64,000 nucleotides of DNA, taken from assembly GCA_027946365.1 (NCBI GenBank), contig JAPEUQ010000017.1, forward strand, positions 310,001 through 374,000, in the 5' to 3' direction. Numbering within the stretch: position 1 is the stretch's first letter; the number at the start of each line of letters is the position of its first letter. The DNA comes from Kalmusia sp. IMI 367209 (Eukaryota > Ascomycota > Dothideomycetes > Pleosporales > Didymosphaeriaceae). The notes beneath the pieces are model-generated. The model had not been told where the DNA came from and ran no database searches. It saw only the letters and a list, made by a program, of their open reading frames with translations. Below are positions 1 to 13,328 of the stretch, piece by piece. The translations under genes and the position numbers were made by a program.

Positions 1-1479
1 ACTACGGCGAGGACAGCCGCATTCCTAGCGAAAAGCAGCAACGTGTCCCCATGATGATGGTGGTCAAGTGCGGCACTCCTGACGAGCACGGAAAGTCAAA
101 GGCCGGCAACCGTGGAAAGCGAGACAGCCAAATCATCTTGATGTCGTTCTTGCAAAAGGTCATGTTCGACGAGCGCATGACGGAGCTCGAGTTCGAAATG
201 TTCAACGGCATTTGGAAGATCACGGGCATCTCACCTGATTTCTACGAGATCGTGCTGATGGTCGACGCCGACACCAAAGTTTTCCCAGACTCTCTGACAC
301 ACATGGTCTCTGCCATGGTCAAAGACCCAGAGATTATGGGTCTCTGTGGCGAGACGAAGATTGCCAACAAGCGAGATTCGTGGGTGTCCATGATCCAGGT
401 GTTCGAGTACTTCATCTCTCACCACTTGTCCAAGTCGTTCGAGTCGGTTTTCGGCGGTGTTACGTGTCTGCCGGGATGTTTCTGCATGTATCGCATCAAA
501 GCCCCCAAGGGCGGCCAAAACTATTGGGTCCCTATCCTTGCCAACCCGGACGTGGTCGAGCATTATTCCGAGAACGTGGTTGACACGTTGCACAAGAAGA
601 ATCTGTTGTTGCTCGGAGAGGATCGCTACCTGTCCACGCTGATGCTGAAAACGTTCCCGAAGCGCAAACAAGTCTTTGTGCCCCAAGCCGTCTGCAAAAC
701 CACGGTGCCTGATAAGTTCAGCGTGCTACTGTCGCAGCGAAGGCGATGGATCAATAGTACGGTCCACAATCTGATGGAGTTGGTGCTCGTACGAGACCTG
801 TGCGGTACCTTCTGCTTCAGCATGCAGTTCGTCGTCTTCATTGAACTTGTTGGTACCCTAGTGCTACCTGCCGCTATTGCCTTTACATTCTATCTAAGTA
901 AGCCACCCGTTTTCATCCGATGTTTTGTTAGCACCCGCTGACCTGTCTTAGTTGCGATCTCCATCAAGGCCGCCGTGTTACACACCGCGGCACCTGTTAT
1001 TCCGCTAGTGCTACTCGCCCTTATCCTGGGCCTGCCAGCCGTACTCATTGTGATCACTGCCCATCGATGGTCCTATGTCGCGTGGATGTTTGTCTATCTG
1101 CTATCCCTGCCCGTTTGGAATTTTGTGTTGCCCACGTATGCCTTCTGGAAGTTTGATGATTTCAGCTGGGGCGACACGCGCAAGACGGCAGGTGAAAAGA
1201 CGAAGAAGGCGGGTCTGGAGTACGAGGGCGAGTTTGACAGCAGCAAGATCACGATGAAGCGGTGGCACGATTTCGAAGCAGGTAAGTGCTCGGCGCAGCA
1301 TGCGTCAAAGTTTCCGACTATGCATGAGCAGAGGCTGACTTGGGAACCTTGCAGAGCGGAGACTTAAGACACCGAACGGTGGCGGGTGGTCGCAGCAGTC
1401 AACGACGTCGGCTGGAGGATGGCCGCCCATGCCTCAGGCAGCATCGCAGCATGGTTTCGAATCGTACTATGACAACTAG
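1..1479 (+). CDS. Class IV chitin synthase, C-terminal part (5' truncated by window)
   Basis: Membrane glycosyltransferase that polymerises GlcNAc from UDP-GlcNAc into cell-wall chitin. The frame is open from base 3. Exons are <3-897, 952-1281 and 1355-1479; introns of 54 and 73 bp both carry GCTGAC branch sites. Visible landmarks are D-A-D (264-272), GEDR in [10 protein letters not shown] (615-626) and the catalytic QRRRW (735-749), followed by hydrophobic transmembrane segments and a short Gly/Gln-rich tail ending ESYYDN. The wording around [20 protein letters not shown] matches class IV enzymes (yeast Chs3, Aspergillus ChsD type) rather than classes I-III or the myosin-fused class V. The N-terminal domains lie left of the window. 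Family is certain; class IV is from remembered family sequence. Confidence 0.93.
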
Positions 1480-3469
1480 GATTTCTTGTAGGGCGCTGAT
1501 TGAAACATGGCCAACTAAAAAAGACGACTGCAATTTCTGCTTGTGCTTCGGTCGGATATTCTTACGCATCGCTAGGGTTGCAGCATTCTCGTGGAGCGTT
1601 CTGGGTCTTCGGTTTTCCTCTCTCTCTCTCTTCTAGCTTATTGTTCTGGGCATGTAGAAGTTTGCAACGGGCACGGGACGTGGCATGTATAGTGGCCATG
1701 TAGTCTTATTAGTTATAGTAGTAATCACCCATCTTCTCCCCCGATGCATGCTGTAGCTCCTGCTGTGCTTGATTGTCTTGTCTGCTCGAACCTCCAGGCC
1801 GGGAGGGGAGCGAGCGGATGACATGTCTGAGCCCAAGGCTCCGGGGTGTCGCTGACATGGTGTGTTCCTCGTCGTTTGTGTCCGGGAACAGCGGGGGGGA
1901 GACAGCGGTGAGGGCTCGCATAACGGCGGGCTCGCGTTTGACGGTTGTACGGCGGGTCGGCGAAGTGGCCTCTTCGGCTTCCCTGTGCAGCAACAGGCTC
2001 GTGACACGCTGCAGAGAGCCCCGACAGCTGCGCTTTTGTCCCGATGCGGACGTGACAATTCGCTTCTCGACGCTAGAGAGGTTACACAGGCGCAGTCGTG
2101 GACCAGTGAGATGGGCGCAGCGAGGAGGAGAGGGGGTTACGCCGTGGAGCACGTCGTCGCATGGGGACAGATGTGGCGGAGAGAAAGGGTCTTGGTCTGT
2201 GGGCAGACGTTGGGTTGGGCGTGCCATGTGCTGTGGGGGTGGAGCAGGAGGACGGAAGGGGGCAGTGGTTAGTGTTGTTGGGCTCGGCGGGTGAAGCCAG
2301 ACGGTGTTCACTTGTTGTATAGGTGGACATGTCTTCGTCGACGTCGCCGTCTTCGTCGCCGTCTTCTTCTCTCCTGCACCGCCCATGTACCTAGGCTATT
2401 GCCCATGCTCTCGCGGTGCAGCTGGTATGGGCAGCCTCGCAGACGGTGCCGAAAACGGCAGCGGGTCGCACACGCTGCCATGTGTCGCTGTGCCTGTACA
2501 ACGCCAGCGAGGGGGGGGCAAAGGGATGAATGGTCCCCCCGCTTTTCGTGCCGCGATGCTCGTTTACGCGGTGCGAAGGCTTCCCCTTCCATCGTCACAC
2601 TAGCCATCTACGCACGCTGCTCCCGTCCGCATGGCCGTGGAATGAGCGTCGTGCCTTTCTGGGCGGTCCACAGGCTGACGTGAAAGAGGCAGGCCGAGGG
2701 CGGTGCCTGCGTCTCGTATCCATCTGGTCTAGAACCATAGCACACAGGTGTGATAGATGCGATACATATCATCTTCGGGGCGAGGGCGACACCCACACGA
2801 CTGACTGCTCTCTTCTTCGTCTCTCGGCTCACTTTAAAGGCAGCCGAGGGGCCCAGCGCGCCCTCGACGTGAACGACGGCCCGCTTTTTTGACGTGTGCT
2901 AACATCCGTCCCGCGCCCGCCACGGCCCCGATCTGGACCTCGACGCCCGCCAACCTGCATCCCGCAACCTGCAGCCCCTCGAGCAAGGAGCCCCATACAC
3001 TCGCGCAGACACACACACACACACACAGCGAGACTGCCGGCGAAAGCTGATGGTCAGGCTGCAAGCCCACATTGTCCGCCGCCTCGACTCGACCGCCGCC
3101 TGCGCCCGATCGTCGCTCAACTCCCGAACCTGCATCCAGACAACCGCTCTCCCCCACATCTGGCAACACTGACCCGTCCAATACCGCCCCATTCTCGCAT
3201 GCCGTAGCCAGCGCCCACATACGACGCAGCGCGCGCGCGGGACGCCGTCCACGCCGACCACCCAAGGCGCCGCACCGCGCTGCCCTTTGCGAAGGAGCCG
3301 CTGTGCATGAGCGCACCTTCCCCACGCACTACTGCGGCAGCCGCGCTCCAAGATCTGCCACTCACGCGCCCACAGAAGCCCAATCACCCCCTACTAGTCC
3401 TGGACACGCCCTCACACCTCGACCGCAGAGCCTGGCCGTCGCCGTCTCGTCTGGCCAGGCGGACGTTCC
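1480..3469. other. Intergenic, GC-rich, low-complexity; no supported gene
   Basis: This holds the chitin synthase 3' UTR, with a TC tract at about 1619-1632, and the probable long 5' UTR and promoter of the WD40 gene. Several open frames of 130-225 codons overlap on both strands between 1709 and 3387. They have skewed Pro/Arg/Ser composition, contradict each other and show no recognisable domain, so none is called. A TCG/TCT triplet-rich tract lies at about 2332-2373. Confidence 0.6.
3009..3026. repeat. (AC)9 microsatellite
   Basis: Nine uninterrupted AC dinucleotides lie in the pyrimidine-rich leader about 450 bp upstream of the WD40 start codon. Confidence 0.95.
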
Positions 3470-5577
3470 ATGTCTACCCCAGGCTCGTCCGCACAGAGCG
3501 CGCACACGTCCACCGAGAGCCAGCAGAGTGCTGCCAATAACGTCGCTCTGCCTTCTATCCACACGCTTCTGTATTCGGTTGGGAACGAAATCATCACTGA
3601 ACCGCCCTCGCCGAACGGCATGTCTGCCGCTGCGATACTGGCTACGCTGTCCGACAGCAGGCCGTCAACGAGCCGTGAGGAGGAGGAGGAGGAGGAGGAG
3701 GAGGAGGAGGAGCTGCTAGACAGTGAGGACGATGAGGATGACGAGGTAGAGGGAGGGATATCATTGCACGGAGAGCAGGAGCAGGAGGGCTTGCTGGATT
3801 CCGCTGGCACTCCGCCACATGAAGACTCAATATCTCTGCAACAAAGTATTCCCGCAAACACGAGCGAGCATACCGTCTTTCTGAACCTACACTGGGCCGG
3901 TCTCGTTCCGCATACTACGGCACTGGAAGACATGATGCACCAGCCCCCTCAACCACCACCTTCGTTTACAATCACGTCCATAGGTCCCTTTACTGCGGAC
4001 CCGACCTCGGTGCACATGCATCTTCAAGACTATCCTCCGACCCCTTTCGAAGATCATCTGAACTACCAGGACCACACTGCTTTCATGAACCCGCACCACT
4101 TTTATGCTCAGGCTGTCCCACCACAGGTCCTTCAAAGGGTTCCGAGCTTGGAAGAAACGGAACAAGACCATTTGTCGGTCGTCAATCGAGACGATTTGGA
4201 AGGCGATCACCGCGACTTTCAGGGTACCGTCTGGTCGCTGCGTACACCGAGGCAATCCTTTCGCGCCTTAAGGACAACTTATGAGAGGGCCAAGCTACAG
4301 AAAGCAATGTGGCAATATCGCGGGAGGGTATGTTATGCATCATTCGGGATTCCTCGCCCACAGCCGAGGACTACCCATAGACTTCTACTGCTTGATGTTG
4401 GATGAACTGACTTGCCCAGGATCCTGCACCGATTCCTAACAACGAGAACTTCTTTTCCTTCCGGAAGATGGACAAGAGACATCGACCGTGGGGGCCACAT
4501 TTTCAGCTTCGCAACATGATGGCTGCTACTTCACGGAACGATATCTTCTATGCAAAACGATTAGAAGGTATCTTTAAGACAGACGCTTCAGGATCTGAAA
4601 ACAAGACAATCGTCGATACACGGAAGCATACTGCCAACGGTAATCTGTGTATGATCACCACAATGGCCGCCCTGGACGATGTCTTGATTGCTGGCGGCTT
4701 CGATGGCGAATACGCTGTTGTTGATCTTGCGTCTCACAATGGGCCCTATACGTCCATGGACATGATTCGCGATTGGGCTCCGGACACCAAGTCTTATATC
4801 ACAAATCACGTCCATCTATTCAAGTGCCGCTCCTCGTATACGCCACAGGCTGCCCTGTGTTCGAACGACAACAGTCTGCGGATCCTAGACTGCTGGACGA
4901 ACACGTTCAAGTACAAATTCTCCTTCCAAGCAGCAGTCAACTCTTCGGCCACAAGCCCAGACGGGCGGCTACGTGTGGTCGTGGGCGACTTCCCTGAGAC
5001 ACTCATCACTAACGCAGAGAGCGGAGAGATTCTGCAGACGCTGCGTGCCCATGCCGGTGATGCCTTCGCGTGTGCCTGGGCGGACGATGGCATCCACGTC
5101 GCCAGCGCAGCCCAAGACGCTACCATCGCGGTATGGGATGCCCGCAACTGGAAGCGACCCATCACCGTCCTTCCCTCCGAACTCTCGATCCCCCGCATCC
5201 TCAAATTCTCGCCTGTCGGCAGCGGTCCACGTGTCCTCGTCTCCGCCGAAGCCGACGACTATGTCAGCATCATCAATGCGCAGACCTTTGAATCAAAACA
5301 GGTGTTTGATTTCTTCGGGCAGACGGGCGGGATCAGTTTCGCGCCCGACGGACAGTCGCTGTTTGTTGCCAATAGCGATCATGTCCTCGGAGGCATCGTC
5401 GAGCTTGAGCGGACGGGGTTGGGTACTGCGCCGAGAGCGGAGCGTACGTCAGGATACAGCTATGATGAAGATATGGACTGGGGTTCTGAGGAAGACATGG
5501 ACTGGAATCCACGCGTGCTCTGCGGAGCCAAGGAGCGGGAGCGAAGGGGTCTGGACCTGGGAAGCGTGGACGTATGA
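3470..5577 (+). CDS. WD40-repeat protein, acidic N-terminus (671 aa)
   Basis: Exons 3470-4327 and 4420-5577 (92 bp intron, GTATGT..CCAG, phase 0). Residues 1-200 are low-complexity and acidic, with a run of twelve Glu (residues 70-81). A conserved block from about residue 260 (RTPRQSFRALRTTYERAKLQ) leads into a beta-propeller with blades such as GFDGEYAVVDL, CSNDNSLRILD and ASAAQDATIAVWDARNWK. The C-terminus is acidic and carries two DMDW motifs. The layout resembles an uncharacterised fungal WD-repeat family that includes the S. pombe C2A9.03 product; that link is from memory. Function is unknown; WD propellers usually serve as protein-interaction platforms. An in-frame upstream exon cannot be excluded. 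Confidence 0.85.
3677..3712. repeat. (GAG)12 trinucleotide repeat coding poly-Glu
   Basis: Twelve uninterrupted GAG codons in the WD40 gene encode Glu70-Glu81. The tract is a likely length polymorphism between isolates. Confidence 0.97.
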
Positions 5578-8500
5578 CGCGCAATTGTAGATGGCGGCGA
5601 TGGAATCAGGAGACGGATTATGCTAGGATAGCGCTGTATATTTGGTTCCCCTTTTTCCCCTTCTCCTGTCTCTTTTACTGTACCGCTTTTCATAATCACA
5701 TAGACGACCTCCTTTCCTTTCTTTTGTTGCATGAGGGGCGATACCTGGCATCGGCGGCAATCGGTGTTTTTTTTTCGAGTGGTACTATAGCTGAGCATCA
5801 TCTCCTCGGAGAATTAACGGGCGTACATGCATGGGATATATCATAAGATGGGCATTCAACCCTCGCGGGTTTGGTGGAGGGGAGGCTTTGATCTGGGCTG
5901 TGCTGTATTTATCTAGCGGGGGGGTATGAATATATGTTTTCTTCTTACTTTTAAACCTTTCTCGCTTTGGAGCTTTTGGCGTGACTTGCTGTGGTTGGTG
6001 GTCGTGGTTGTCTTCAATCTGTCCGGTCTGTAGTGGGATGCATTGGAGTAGATAGTGTACCGTCTATGAAGAAGGGAGGGGGGCTGACTCATCCCGCGCA
6101 ATGAAAGGGGGTATATAAATCCCTCCTCTCGCCTTGGGTGCTCCTTTTCTTTCTCCACACTGTACCTGGATTGCTCGCGCGTAACTAAAATTATCATCGT
6201 ACAACTACATGTCGAGCACCTCTGTCTGCAACGTACACAATACCTTCGCCACGCGAAGCTTGGAGCGTGGGAGGAAGAGGAGGAAGACCAGCCAGGGAGG
6301 CGATTTAAAACAAAAAGAAGCGCCGACGTTCCGTATGTGGTGTGTTTTGGATCTGCGTCTGGAGATGTAAAAAAGAACATGTGGGAAGCTTTGATGCCGA
6401 GGATAAGAGTCTACTTCGCAGGTATTCAGACTCATCACATACTTCCCCCCCCCAACATCACTAAGAGGGAGACGTACAAGGGGCATGGAAAAATGGGCTA
6501 TTCAGCAACATAAAAGCCTGCCTCTGCTGCTGCTTTTCTCGTCTGGACGCTGATATAGTTGTGGGATACATGGGTACTTCCAAACCAGATTCAACAAAAT
6601 CGACGAGAATAAATTTCATGGACGAGACTTTTGCTTTGGCGCTTCATTCAGGGGCATCTACAACTCCACAAGGGCGCAAGAAATGGGGACTTTGTTTCCG
6701 GAGCGTGCTGCTGACGGCCAAAAAAAAAAAAAATGAGAACTCCTCAAAGATGCTGCGTTTACCGCACTCGAAGGAGCGAATACTTTTCATTTATAGAGTG
6801 GAAGGCTTGTGCAAGGCTCTCTTTCTAAGCTAGCTGGAAAGTACACGTCACGAGATCATGCGGCCGCGAGCGAGAAATTGAAGCATAACAAGCGATGTTT
6901 CTCCTGCGGAAATTCCTCTTCGCAGACTTTATGTCGGGGGGAAATACAACCGCAGCTTCAACCAAGAAGGCGTCTTTCCTGCTCCGCGTCTTCGGATGCG
7001 AAACCTCTGTTGCAGCCTGTGCATGTGGAGGCGTGGTGCTGGGAAATCAAACAGAGCAATGGGTATGGTCGTTAGCCTTTCCCCGCTTTTATATCGAGGA
7101 TGTGTAAACCAAATGAGTGGAATCACATGGCAGTTTGCGCGAATTGGCTAAGACTACCGATTACGCTCGTCTGGGGCGCGTTCGTATTGAGTTGGACTGC
7201 TCGGAAACTCTCCATTAGCGCATATATCGGGTCGGGCTGTGGCTCTGCGTCTCGTACGTAGGCGGTCGACTTGGTCCCTATCATTGGCGTGGAGACGCAG
7301 ATAGATCTCACCATGAACGTGTGTATCTAAGAAAAAAATCCCTCCAAACCAAAGACGAGTACGAAATTGATATGTGTGGGTATCGCTCTCGGAGAAACAG
7401 TCCTCGTATCGACTTTTCAACACCGCGTGTAGCGCTCAATGCAGCTTTTCTCGCTCACGCCGTGGCTTGGCTCAAATCACTACTCCTAATAATCATGCGT
7501 GCCTGGCGCGCGGCTCGTCTCAGAGAAAACACGGTTGAACAGGAGCAATGCTAAAGGCATGATGGGGACATCACCCTGTAAAATTTCTTAAATGAAAGCC
7601 CTTGAAGTAGGGTTCATGTTACCCAATGTCTTCTTCTCCCGGCGGACTCGGAAAAGCAAGTACATGCGATACGATACGGCGACGCTTACGCAAGACCTGC
7701 ATCTGTAGACTATATGGTTTAAAACTTGAGCTAAGGTATGGTATGGAAGCCTGTTCTTTACAATCACGCATTGTACTCAGGTATCGAAATTTCCTCCCCT
7801 CCTCCTCACGCGCCGGTTTGTTGAAGGCTTAAAATGCAGTTGCGGCTAGACCTTGGTCGAAAAATTGACTGCGAATATACGCATGGGACCTGTGAGCTGG
7901 TCTTGAATTCAAGATAAATGTACATAAGGACGGCTCGAGGGGTGTGAGAACTGTATCGAGCATATCACATGTGGGATGTGTTTTTGCCATTCCTGCATTT
8001 TCTGCCTTGTCCGCTGAAATTATAAAAACTTCGAAAATATGGGCTACAGAGATGCGGTAGTAAATACATGTGGGGTCTTTATCCGATGCTAGATCTTACT
8101 GAAGTGCTAATGCATAAAGACGATGGGAAGCCGTCTCTGTGTGTTACATGCACCATATTTAAGTCCAGCCATTATTTTCATCCACCATCTGCCCTGTCGT
8201 ATACATAATGGGTCTGCGGGCTATAGATTAGGCACAGTAATATTTACGTGGGAAAAGAGGGCCGTATTCATCGTGCCCGAGAAATATCTTGAGGAGCAAA
8301 CTGGGTCGCGCGTACTACTATATTATGTCAGACCCACCGTCCACTTTCTCTCCTACCACGCTCTTCTGCTCAATTTTTCAAAGGCCTCAACTGCTCCGAT
8401 GGATTACAAAGACTTCATTGATTCCCCCACGGAGACCTTTGTCTTTTGAATTTTTCAGAAACCCAAAGGTAGAGTGAAAAGTTCTCTATGCAAGATCATA

Positions 8501-11500
8501 TGTGAACAGTTCAACTCCTTACATCTGGATTTGGCCCATTACTAAAAATAAGGTTCGTCCTCTAAAGCTCCGAGTAGCTACGGCTACATCCAAAAAGCAT
8601 ATCAAGCATATCAATGGAGATTGCAGCTCTTGAAAATGCTATCCAGTCTCAGAAGGATAGCGCAATTATCTGAAGATCGACAAAACTTTTCTACATCATT
8701 TTATCGTGGATGTCTACACTTTTTTCCACCTTCCTATCCTACCGAATCCCAGATCTTAAAAGACGGGCCTCTCCATGAGATGGGCATCTTGGTTCCTCGG
8801 ACTTTAAAACCGAACTAGTATGACACAGTGTCGTTGAGCGCGGCTTCGTTCGACCACACATTGCTTTGGACTCGCATCTTTTCATCCTCCTCAACCAAAT
8901 TCTATGCTCTAAAACGATGGAAAAACGGGGATAGGTTGTGTCGTGTCAGGAAGACCTCTTCGTAAAACCATGCTCTCTTGATTCTGTTTAAGCATTGCTC
9001 TCTTTCCCACGTGCACAGACTCAGGCGGCAAAATAAAATGCGGGGAATCCTACTTCTTCTACTTGCATTACTGCACATTGAACTATTCAAAGCACTCATG
9101 TATCCGTCGAATAGGCCTTGCATTCACTAAAAATGTTCCCCGCAGAAGCCATGGTCACTGTGATCAGTGCACCTCCTCTAAATTTTAGAACGAACGCTCC
9201 AAACGAGGCTATACCGCTTCTATGGACCAAGGTGCAGGCACTTCATTGTATTTCTCCCCTTCTCCCATAAATAGCCCCAAAAACTGGACATGGCGCTTCA
9301 TGTGCTGGCCCCGCGCTCTCTGATACTTGGTAACGTTTCAGGAACAGCTGTACCAAAACGGGATGTCCGCTGCGTTTCCAGGTAGCCCATCTATATATAA
9401 CTTGGCTAAAAATCCTTTTCCAGTTTCTCTATGTAGGTACAGACTGTTTCACCAACGCATCTGTTGTTTCTCTCGTGCCAAGAGGACATCTTTTCAAAAT
9501 CTGCATACAGGAATGCCATGAAGCGAGTGGCTTTGAAACTATTCGTCAAATAAAACGACACGAGTAAGGTCAATGGTTATCTTGCTTCGGCTCAAACGAA
9601 AAGCCGACAGCGAAGCAATGTCTTCAGACAATAAGATGCACAAAGCCAACAACGTCCTAATCACGCCGGTTCGGTGGCTCACAAGAGACAAGGGGCGACA
9701 TTCACAGCCTGTGTGTGGCTGGCCTCTGGCGCGTCAGAATTTCAGAATGTCGAACCTTCATATAAAGTTACTTGTGCCTATAGAACGGGCTCAAAAAATT
9801 CATCAAAAGGGATGCGGAGCTACTGTTCCAGAATCTCTCTATCTACACGTACAAACAACGCCGAGGCTCAAAGCTGTGATGGCTACGCGCTGCCTCTTGT
9901 CTCTTGTTCTGAAGTTCAAATCTTCATATCGCAATGGAGAGGCATTGGACTTGAGTGTGCGCAAACGAACTGTTGAGTGTCCATTAGTATGAGCTGGCCT
10001 GTCTTTCATTAATCTATAGTAGAAAAGACACAAAGTTGCTAGCCCATCAATGACACCGCAATTTCTTCTAAAATAGTCAACTGCCCAATTTTAATGGGAC
10101 CAAGAAGGCTAAAAATGATTAGCGGGGTCGGTGCCCTGGAATGTAAATGTGATATTCGCACGAAAAGTATCAAAAGAGGCATATGATACATGGATGGCAG
10201 ATGCGTTAGCTTTCGTCTCGGTCCAAGACATGACGGTATGCGAGACCGTGTGCCCTAGGGACCTGGAGCGTGCACAAAGCTCAAAAACAATTGTCATGGA
10301 TACCTGTTCATCCGCGCCGTTTGAATGCACAGGCATGAGGAATTTTTCAATCGCCCGAGAGCACCTCCGCTGCGGCCAAAGCAATGGCGCATCGACTCGA
10401 AATTTTGGCCCGGTCCGCACGACCCTTTATCATGCCATTCTGATGATGACTATTGCCACCAACCCCCGCGTTCCACTTGATTCATGTGAGTGACTAAACC
10501 CACAAGCTGCTTACACTCACCAAGTGACTCAAAGTCAGCATCACAGAACGCCAGGCATGTGCACTACCACGATCAGCAGTGCACGACCAGTCTCGATATA
10601 GAACCCGATGCATAGCGGCGGGAAGGAGCTCACATTGCCGCGCCTCGGTCTGTGATTCTGGGGTCTGGGGCCGACGGTTGCGTTGTGTAAGCCGTGCAAG
10701 CTCCCGGGCGTTGGGCGTCCAATGTGCTCAGTGCTCACATCGTGCTCTCTGCAGTTGACGAACACGCTGACTGTAAGACAATCGACTGGTCGACCAGACA
10801 GTGGCAGCATTGGCAGCAAAGTGGCGGCGGGCGTAACGTGGGAGATGTGAGCTCGCAAGGCTGAGCAATTTGTCCGGCCCGAGGTCGATGGCGAGGACCA
10901 TTAGACCCAAACATATAGCCTATGACATTAACGGTAGTGGCGCTGTGGTTGCGGATGTAAGATCAGAACCAGATTACATGTGTCTCAGAACGGGGAGTCA
11001 CCGCCCCCACCATGTATTGCTGTGGTAGCGAAAGGGGCTGAAAGTTGACGAAGTAGACGTAGATAGTGGCTCAAGCAAGATGAGCGAACATCACTAGTCC
11101 GTATTTAGATATAGATTCGTTCTAGCTGTGTTCTAAAGTAGTCAGTGCTCAAACGGTCACGGTAAGCTCGGACACAAGGTCAAGCAAGGGAGTAATGTGT
11201 CCACGCTTGCTATCGGAATTTGCCGAGATTCTCGTTCACGAATGTCGATGGAGACGAGACTGAGTACGGTGTCTAGGTTGTAGGTAGGTGGGATAACACT
11301 AGGTGGGGTTGGGTGGCAAAATCGGACACAATGATCGGCAGCGGGCGCCATACCCCCAATCCCTGAATGTGTTTTTGTCGTCTGTCACCATAGCTCAACA
11401 GCCTTGAAGTGTTTGGTAGGACTCAATGGCACTATCTAGTGGGACCATGTTTTCTTGTGCATTGCGATTGTGACCGTGTGGAGAAGACTGTGGTAAACCG

Positions 11501-13188
11501 ATCAGGGATCCCCGTTTGTCGCTCGCAACTCAGTTTGATTCGTTTAAAGTTGCACATTAATCTATTTCGCCGGTGGAAAATCTTGTGCATCAGCATGCAT
11601 CCTGCATCGCATGCTAGGCTAGACTCCTTTGCAGCGGATGTTCCCCCGTCGTTCCGCATCATCGGATAAGGCTTTCTCACCTTCTCAATCCACTTGTAGA
11701 TAGGGCCCGCAGACAAGGTTCTGGTTCGATTGAGCCCCTGCTGTTCTTTGCAGAACTGATGTGCCTGCTGAGGTGGTATAGATAAATTTCACACAGGGCT
11801 GAATCCCTTGGCTGTGGTTGGTGTTGCCGAGTCTTACTGAACGAACGCAATAGTTGCCTGCCTGCGAAGTCTTCCAAATGAGCTGTGGCCGGGCTCGTGG
11901 AAGGCTCAAATGGGCAGGTGAAAGATACATCGGGGGTGACCGACTGCTTCACTGACCATCTCGTAAGTCACACAGCGCCTTACTGGCAGCACTCGCGGCA
12001 GGTTTGCGGCGCCGAAATGACATGTGCACGACCCACGCACAGATAAGAAAGCTAGACAACAGGAATGTTGGAAGAGTCCCTCTGCAAGATCGTGCAAATC
12101 ATGAGTCTTGAACGCGGTCATCGTCTGGTTCAATCTATCTTTGCCTGACTGATGAAGAGTGGGGGGTCGCTATAACCTCGGAAAGAACGTGATAGGCATG
12201 TAAGGCAGGCGGTCGATGGGGCTCAGGAAATCGGCATCAAAAAGTGCCCTACTGAAAGTGTGCAGCAGCTGACTGGTAGTACAAACATGGTCCCTGCAGG
12301 TACCCGCAAGCGACAACAAGAAGTGTTTGCGCAAGTCACCTTTGTATACACTTATAGAAAGCTCAAAATGACCACCTTCTGCTGAAACTGGTCTGGATGA
12401 GGTGAATTTCCGATATGGGGTAGCGAAAGGCGTCTTTGGTCCGATCACCTCGGTGGCGTTGCTCCTCAGATTGCCGAAGTGGCTAGACCAAAATGTATGT
12501 TTCCTGCGGCTCGGACTTGGTGATAATATCCCTTGCTTGCCAGGGTCGGCATTTTTAACGGTGTGGTGTCCGTTCCGATGGGGCTGGGCGTTCGTAATGG
12601 CCCCCAGGGTATGGTACTCGGTCTTCTCGCACAACATTTCGGTAGGCCCGTCCCAGGAGCGTGTATACCTCGGTGATGCCGTTGTATGACAGGAAAAGAA
12701 TTTGGCACTCTCGATTTTGCAGCTGTTTTTTGTTTGGAAACAGCACTTGTTGCGTTTCTGATACACCGTGGAGTGAGCTGTGATATTGTACGAAGAGGCT
12801 GTACTCCCCATGTCTCACTAAGTACGGGCGAAGCCTTCCTGAAGGAACCAGTCAGTTTGTGGGGAACAGAGCTCGTCCACAAGCACAGACCCCCGTGAAG
12901 TCGGCCTCCCTGCCTGTTCAGAGCACGTCTTTGATTAGAACTTGGACTGTGCTCTTCGGATGCCATTTGCGAACAGGCTTCCTTCAGAATTCGCGTGACT
13001 GTAACGTCATGGCGGGTGTATGACAGTGGTGCGCAGGGGACTCACTTCGTGACGAAGCGAGGCGTCCACAACTTCGTCCGACGCACGATGCTTTGACGTT
13101 CGTTATCTCGTCGTGATTGTGTCCGAGACATGGTGGTGAGCGGTTTCCAGATATCCTCGGTCGAACAGGAGCACGAACCAGTCTCTCG
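5578..13188. other. Gene-poor stretch of about 7.6 kb
   Basis: It begins with the probable 3' UTR of the WD40 gene (T-rich to about 5800). Beyond that I see only short open frames (mostly under 110 codons) scattered on both strands, no domain, no convincing start plus intron structure, no tRNA-like fold and no transposon protein remnant. Base composition is mixed, not the extreme AT of repeat-induced point mutation. Homopolymers occur (for example A13 at about 6720). The longest open frames are at 12170-12811 and 12466-12966 on the minus strand; they overlap in different frames and are not called. Confidence 0.6.
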
Positions 13189-13197
13189 CTATATAAG
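13189..13197 (+). promoter_or_regulatory. TATA-like box of the small gene at 13329
   Basis: CTATATAAG lies about 135 bp upstream of the ATG. It is followed by a CA-rich, G-poor leader ending ACAACAATCACGATC directly before the start codon, the usual appearance of a strongly expressed filamentous-fungal promoter and leader. Confidence 0.5.
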
Positions 13198-13328
13198 CCG
13201 AAGGTTTGGAGAGCTCTGGAAAGTGGATCATCTCGCATCTCATCGATCTGACAACAAGGACAATCTCGCTCACCAAAGCTTTAGTGAAATACTACTCGAA
13301 CGCTATCTCTTCTACAACAATCACGATC

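Noticed and set aside
1709..2386. 225-codon minus-strand open frame with ATG
   Set aside because: It overlaps a 173-codon plus-strand frame and the chitin synthase 3' region, has Pro/Ser/Arg-skewed composition typical of GC-rich chance frames, and shows no domain.
2834..3387. 163- and 162-codon overlapping minus-strand frames upstream of the WD40 gene
   Set aside because: Two long frames in different phases over a CA-repeat leader, both low-complexity; better explained by local lack of stops in GC-rich DNA.
9573..9992. 139-codon plus-strand open frame in the desert
   Set aside because: No recognisable domain, no start context, overlapped by another 100-codon frame; composition unremarkable.
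10131..10493. 120-codon plus-strand frame
   Set aside because: Begins with GTG, not ATG, and no intron model supplies a start; opposed by a 103-codon minus-strand frame.
5578..13188. tRNA, 5S rRNA, CRISPR or transposon terminal repeats
   Set aside because: No T-loop/cloverleaf combination, no regularly spaced repeats and no matching terminal inverted repeats were seen by eye; CRISPR arrays are not expected in a fungal nuclear genome.
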